9,110 nt of DNA from Paracoccaceae bacterium (GTDB lineage: Bacteria; Pseudomonadota; Alphaproteobacteria; Rhodobacterales; Rhodobacteraceae). The DNA lies in NCBI GenBank assembly GCA_007128865.1, contig SKWP01000438.1:1-9110 (forward strand), read 5' to 3'. The notes under the pieces are model-generated. The model worked only from the letters and a program-made list of their open reading frames with translations. It was not told the DNA's origin and did no database searches. Below, in pieces: positions 6,290 through 9,110 of the stretch. Position numbers and translations under genes: made by a program. Positions within the stretch are counted from its first letter, which is position 1; every line of letters begins with the position of its first letter.

Positions 6290-7021
6290 ATGTCCGGACC
6301 CGCAAAGATACGGCTGTACGTAGACCATCCCCTGCGGGAAGGGCAATCGGTGCCGCTGACCCGCGATCAGGCCAATTACCTGTTTGCGGTGATGCGGCTG
6401 GGTCCGGGGGCGGAACTGGCGCTGATCAACGGGCGCGACGGCGAATGGCGTGCGCGGGTGGCCGAGGCCGGCAAACGCGGCGGCCTGCTTGCCTGCCTAG
6501 AACAGATGCGGCCGCTGACCATGCCGCCGGATCTGTGGCTGCTGTTTGCGCCGGTGCGCAAGGCGCGCACGGATTTCATCGTCGAAAAGGCCGCCGAAAT
6601 GGGTGCGCGCCGCATCCTGCCGGTGCAGACCGATTTCAGCCAGGCAGACCGTATCCGCCAGGACCGGCTTCAGGCCCATGCCATCGAAGCCGCGGAACAA
6701 TGCGGCAATACCTTTGTGCCCGAGGTCGCACCGCTGCAGCCGCTTGCGGCGCTGCTGGACGGCTGGGACGCGGGGCGCAGCCTGATGTGGTGCGACGAAT
6801 CGCTGGCCGACGGGGCCGACGGCGGCGTGCAGGAGCCGCCGGTTGCCTGCGGCGCGGTGCTGATCGGCCCGGCGGGCGGGTTTTCGGCTGCCGAGCGTGC
6901 GCGCCTGCGCGGTTTGCCGTGGTCGCGGCCAACCCGGCTCGGGCCGCGCATCCTGCGGGCCGATACCGCGGCCGTGGCGGCGCTGACGCTGTGGCAGTTG
7001 CGGCACGGGGACTGGCAATGA
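6290..7021 (+). CDS. rsmE: 16S rRNA (uracil-1498-N3)-methyltransferase RsmE
   Basis: RsmE methylates N3 of U1498 in 16S rRNA of the small ribosomal subunit using S-adenosylmethionine; it is a SPOUT-class (trefoil-knot) enzyme. The 243-residue protein carries the family marks in order: KIRLYV at 6-11, EKAAEMGARRILPV (99-112), HAIEAAEQCGNTFVPEV (130-146), the SAM-site IGPAGGFSAAER (192-203) and the knot LGPRILRADTAAVAAL (217-232). ATG 6290 is preferred because related proteins begin with a short M-S-x-KIRLYV start; ATG 6278, four codons earlier, is the alternative. Neither has a Shine-Dalgarno. The gene is divergent from ubiA with 12 bp or less between starts, so its promoter must lie within ubiA. 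The stop overlaps the next start (ATGA at 7018-7021). Confidence 0.94.
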   Translation: MSGPAKIRLYVDHPLREGQSVPLTRDQANYLFAVMRLGPGAELALINGRDGEWRARVAEAGKRGGLLACLEQMRPLTMPPDLWLLFAPVRKARTDFIVEKAAEMGARRILPVQTDFSQADRIRQDRLQAHAIEAAEQCGNTFVPEVAPLQPLAALLDGWDAGRSLMWCDESLADGADGGVQEPPVACGAVLIGPAGGFSAAERARLRGLPWSRPTRLGPRILRADTAAVAALTLWQLRHGDWQ

Positions 7022-7566
7022 GCTTCCTTCGCCCCGAGGTGGCGGCGCTGTTCCAGCGCTGGCGCGGGGCCATTGTCGGCGCCGGGCTGACCGTGGCGGG
7101 GCTTTATGCGCTGCTGGCGATGTTCGGCGCGGCACGGCTGGCGGGGCTGGCGCTGGTCGCCGTGGGGCTGGCGGTGCTGGTGCACGGGATTGTTCGGGCC
7201 CGGTTCCGGCCCCGGCCCGGCGGGGTTGGTGTGGTTGACGTGACCGAGGGCCAGCTTGCCTATTTCCACCCGCGCCGCGGGGCGGCGATTGCGCTTGACG
7301 GTGTCACGCGGATCGAGATGCATGTGCGCCTGCAGGGCGATCCGCCGCAGCCCGAACAGTTCTGGGCCTTTCACCACGATGCCGGGGCGCCGCTGGTCAT
7401 CCCTGCCGGCGCGGCCGGTGCCGAGCGTCTGACCGATGTTCTGGCGGTGTTTCCCGGTGCCGATCTGGGGCGCGTCATCGCCGCAGGCAACGCCACCGGG
7501 GAAGCCGGATTCCTGATCTGGGAACGCAAGGAAGCCCGGCGCCCCGCGCTTGGCAGCGACCGATAG
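7018..7566 (+). CDS. two-helix membrane protein, function unknown
   Basis: A 182-residue protein. Residues about 18-36 and 39-58 are two closely spaced membrane helices rich in Ala, Gly and Leu. They are followed by a basic stretch (RARFRPRP, 60-67) that should sit in the cytoplasm. The rest is soluble: GVVDVTEGQLAYFHPRRG (71-88) and the later strands look like a small beta-rich domain similar in layout to bacterial PH-like domains, but that is a loose resemblance. I recall similar proteins in Rhodobacteraceae near rsmE, labelled hypothetical. The start overlaps the rsmE stop as ATGA, with a GGGGA run about 8 nt upstream, so translation is likely coupled to rsmE. There are no catalytic motifs. 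Confidence 0.82.
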   Translation: MSFLRPEVAALFQRWRGAIVGAGLTVAGLYALLAMFGAARLAGLALVAVGLAVLVHGIVRARFRPRPGGVGVVDVTEGQLAYFHPRRGAAIALDGVTRIEMHVRLQGDPPQPEQFWAFHHDAGAPLVIPAGAAGAERLTDVLAVFPGADLGRVIAAGNATGEAGFLIWERKEARRPALGSDR

Positions 7567-7581
7567 CAATCCGGTGACAAA

Positions 7582-7596
7582 GGCGCAGGCTGCGCC
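7582..7596. terminator. candidate two-way terminator hairpin between convergent genes
   Basis: GGCGCA and TGCGCC form a perfect 6-bp GC-rich stem with a 3-nt loop, 15 bp after the stop of the two-helix membrane protein gene and 18 bp past the stop of the convergent gene. There is no T-run on the plus side; on the minus side TTTG follows. It is plausible as a terminator by position more than by sequence. Confidence 0.4.
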
Positions 7597-7614
7597 GGTG
7601 TGCCGGCCGGCTCC

Positions 7615-8715
7615 TCAGGGGGGATCCTTGCCTGGCGGGCCGATGCCGTATTTCCGGGCCAGCCTGGCCGTGATCCGGATGAAAACCGGTGCCATCGGCA
7701 GGATGATGAAGATCCGCGTCAGGTGAAAGGCCGTTACCACCGCCACGCCCTGTTCGAGTATCTTGGCGGTAAGCGCCATTTCGGTCACGCTGCCGGGTGC
7801 CGTTGCCAGGATCATCACCGGCCAGGGTTCGCCCAGCGCATGGGAAAGGCCCAGACCGATCGATCCGGTCAGCGCAATCAGCAGCACCGCCGACAGCAGC
7901 GCCACCGGGATGAAACGGCGGGCACGGAGAAAGAAATCCTGCTTGAACATCGCGCCCAGCGAGGTGCCAAGCATCACCTGCCCGGCGGCCAGCACCGCAT
8001 AGGGCAGCGCCGTGACCGGAAAGGAGAGCGTCGTTGCCGCGGCGCAGAACGCTATCGGCCCGATGAAGAAGGGGTTTGCCACCCCGGTCCGTTTCACCAG
8101 CATGGCGCCGGCGATGCCCAGGCTCAGCAGCAGCAGGGCGCCGCCGGGTGTCCAGACAGCGTCACGCAGTGCCGCATTGGGGTCGGCAATGGAGCCGTCA
8201 AGCCAGATCAGCAGCGGCGGAATACCCATGATCGTCACGACGATCCGCACCGTCTGTGCAAAAACCACCGGGGCGGGCGGGATCCCGTATTGCTCGGCGA
8301 GGTTGGCCATCTCGACCGGTCCCACCGGAACCGACGCGAGGCTTGCCGAGACCGCGTCCATATGGGCAAGCCGCATCATCACCGCGGCAACCAGAAACCC
8401 GCACAGGATCGTTGCAAAGGCCGACAGCAGCATCGGCAGGATCAGGGTTGCCAGTACCGCCATGGTTGCCGGGGTAAAGGCCAGACCGACCGAGCTTGCC
8501 ACGATGACCTGACCGCTGGCCCGTATCGCCCTTGGCGGCGAGGTCTCGAAACCGGCCATGCTGACCAGCATCGAGAAGGCAAGCGCACCCAGCATCCAGG
8601 GCAGCGGCACGTTGAGCCGGTCTGCAACGGCCCCAGCCACGGTGGCGCCGGCAAAGAGAAGCGCCAGGCGCCAGGCACCGGGCGGCAGGCGGTATGCCCC
8701 GAAAGGCGGGCGCAT
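7615..8715 (-). CDS. AbrB-duplication-family membrane protein
   Basis: A 366-residue polytopic inner-membrane protein of the family defined by a duplicated AbrB domain (PF05145), often mislabelled 'ammonia monooxygenase'. It has about ten hydrophobic segments in two halves. The first half carries [16 protein letters not shown] (129-144) followed by [11 protein letters not shown] (150-160). The second carries [16 protein letters not shown] (305-320) followed by [12 protein letters not shown] (328-339). These are matching loop-helix pairs, as expected from an internal duplication. The substrate and function are not known; transport is an inference from the fold. This is not the Bacillus AbrB transcription factor. 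The ATG at 8715 is chosen because homology starts soon after and the longer open frame would cover smpB. A GGA lies about 10 nt upstream. It is convergent with the two-helix membrane protein gene and divergent from smpB. Confidence 0.88.
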   Translation of the reverse strand: MRPPFGAYRLPPGAWRLALLFAGATVAGAVADRLNVPLPWMLGALAFSMLVSMAGFETSPPRAIRASGQVIVASSVGLAFTPATMAVLATLILPMLLSAFATILCGFLVAAVMMRLAHMDAVSASLASVPVGPVEMANLAEQYGIPPAPVVFAQTVRIVVTIMGIPPLLIWLDGSIADPNAALRDAVWTPGGALLLLSLGIAGAMLVKRTGVANPFFIGPIAFCAAATTLSFPVTALPYAVLAAGQVMLGTSLGAMFKQDFFLRARRFIPVALLSAVLLIALTGSIGLGLSHALGEPWPVMILATAPGSVTEMALTAKILEQGVAVVTAFHLTRIFIILPMAPVFIRITARLARKYGIGPPGKDPP

Positions 8716-8800
8716 CGCATCTGTCCAAAAGTAATGTCCGAAGCACCTGATAGCCCCGTCGGCGCCGGGATACCAGACCCCGCGCGACGCGGTGCGGTGC

Positions 8801-8829
8801 TGGACAGGCCCCGGCGCTTGGCCTATCCC
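8801..8829 (+). promoter_or_regulatory. candidate smpB promoter, possibly leaderless
   Basis: TGGACA (8801-8806) and TATCCC (8824-8829) are 17 nt apart, and the second ends 6 nt before the smpB ATG at 8836. No Shine-Dalgarno is present before that ATG. The -10 match is poor (three of six), so this is a suggestion only. The rest of the 120-bp gap between the two divergent genes shows no other clear signal. Confidence 0.25.
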
Positions 8830-8835
8830 GGCGCC

Positions 8836-9110
8836 ATGGCCACCGGATCGGACAATCCCAACTACAAGGTCGTGGCGGAAAACCGCCGGGCGCGGCGCGA
8901 GTATGCCATCGAGGACGATCTCGAATGCGGGCTGGTCCTCGAAGGCTCCGAGGTCAAGTCGCTGCGCGCCGGCGGCGCCAACATCACCGATGCCTATGCC
9001 AGCGTCGAGGACGGAGGATTGTGGCTGATCAACAGCTACATCGCCCCCTACAAGCAGGCCCGGACCTTTGGCCACGAAGAGCGGCGCAAGCGCAAGCTTC
9101 TGGTGTCGCG
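8836..9110 (+). CDS. smpB: SsrA-binding protein SmpB (partial, 3' end missing)
   Basis: The first 91 codons of SmpB, the partner of tmRNA that brings it to stalled ribosomes in trans-translation. The family is about 150-160 residues, so the last 60-70 and the basic C-terminal tail lie outside the window. Visible marks are the lead-in [19 protein letters not shown] (12-30), [19 protein letters not shown] (32-50), the strand [10 protein letters not shown] (63-72) and a basic run [10 protein letters not shown] (82-91). These are standard tmRNA-binding OB-fold elements. The ATG at 8836 is the only sensible start and gives a normal N-terminus; it lacks a ribosome site. It is divergent from the AbrB-type gene with 120 bp between. 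The tmRNA gene itself is not in this window. Confidence 0.96.
   Translation, partial: MATGSDNPNYKVVAENRRARREYAIEDDLECGLVLEGSEVKSLRAGGANITDAYASVEDGGLWLINSYIAPYKQARTFGHEERRKRKLLVS

Noticed and set aside
8716..9075. Longer N-terminus for the AbrB-type protein
   Set aside because: It would run across the smpB coding region, and the family's first membrane helix begins just after the ATG at 8715.
1..9110. CRISPR arrays, tRNA or rRNA genes, insertion sequences, prophage or toxin-antitoxin genes
   Set aside because: I saw no regular direct repeats, cloverleaf-like sequence, transposase or integrase motifs or flanking repeats, and base composition appears even throughout by eye.

Overview
The window is a compact, GC-rich stretch of bacterial chromosome. 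Its proteins and gene adjacencies resemble Alphaproteobacteria, most likely the Rhodobacteraceae (Rhodobacter/Paracoccus-like). This placement rests on remembered family resemblance, not a database search. Nearly every base is coding: the longest gap between genes is about 120 bp. I see no tRNA, rRNA, CRISPR array, insertion sequence, phage gene or other sign of recent transfer.

Layout. The minus strand opens with the 5' part of a YqgE/AlgH-family gene cut by the window edge. Divergent from it is an exported, stand-alone DsbD-alpha-like domain protein (579-1415). Next comes a tight plus-strand unit: pgsA (phosphatidylglycerophosphate synthase), then moaD and moaE (the two subunits of molybdopterin synthase). 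pgsA and moaD overlap by 4 bp, and moaD and moaE are 3 bp apart. Convergent to this unit is a minus-strand cluster. In transcription order it is ubiA (4-hydroxybenzoate polyprenyltransferase, ubiquinone pathway), a 646-residue OmpA-domain envelope protein, and a 108-residue membrane/coiled-coil protein of unknown function. Divergent from ubiA, with start codons almost touching, is rsmE (16S rRNA U1498 methyltransferase), which overlaps by 4 bp a small two-helix membrane protein gene. A convergent minus-strand gene encodes an AbrB-duplication-family membrane protein. Divergent from it, and cut by the right edge, is smpB (trans-translation).

How the genes work together. The content is housekeeping: lipid head-group synthesis, molybdenum cofactor, quinone, ribosome modification and rescue, and the cell envelope. 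MoaD and MoaE form one enzyme. The other neighbours share layout more than pathway. The OmpA-like protein and the coiled-coil protein are the most plausible pair of unknown function.

I found no convincing new multi-gene system. The points most worth a second look are a three-fold internal repeat in the OmpA-like protein, a two-stem inverted repeat abutting the start codon of the 108-residue protein, the abutting ubiA/rsmE starts, and several starts that lack a Shine-Dalgarno site and have a -10-like hexamer about 6-7 nt upstream, which suggests leaderless transcripts.
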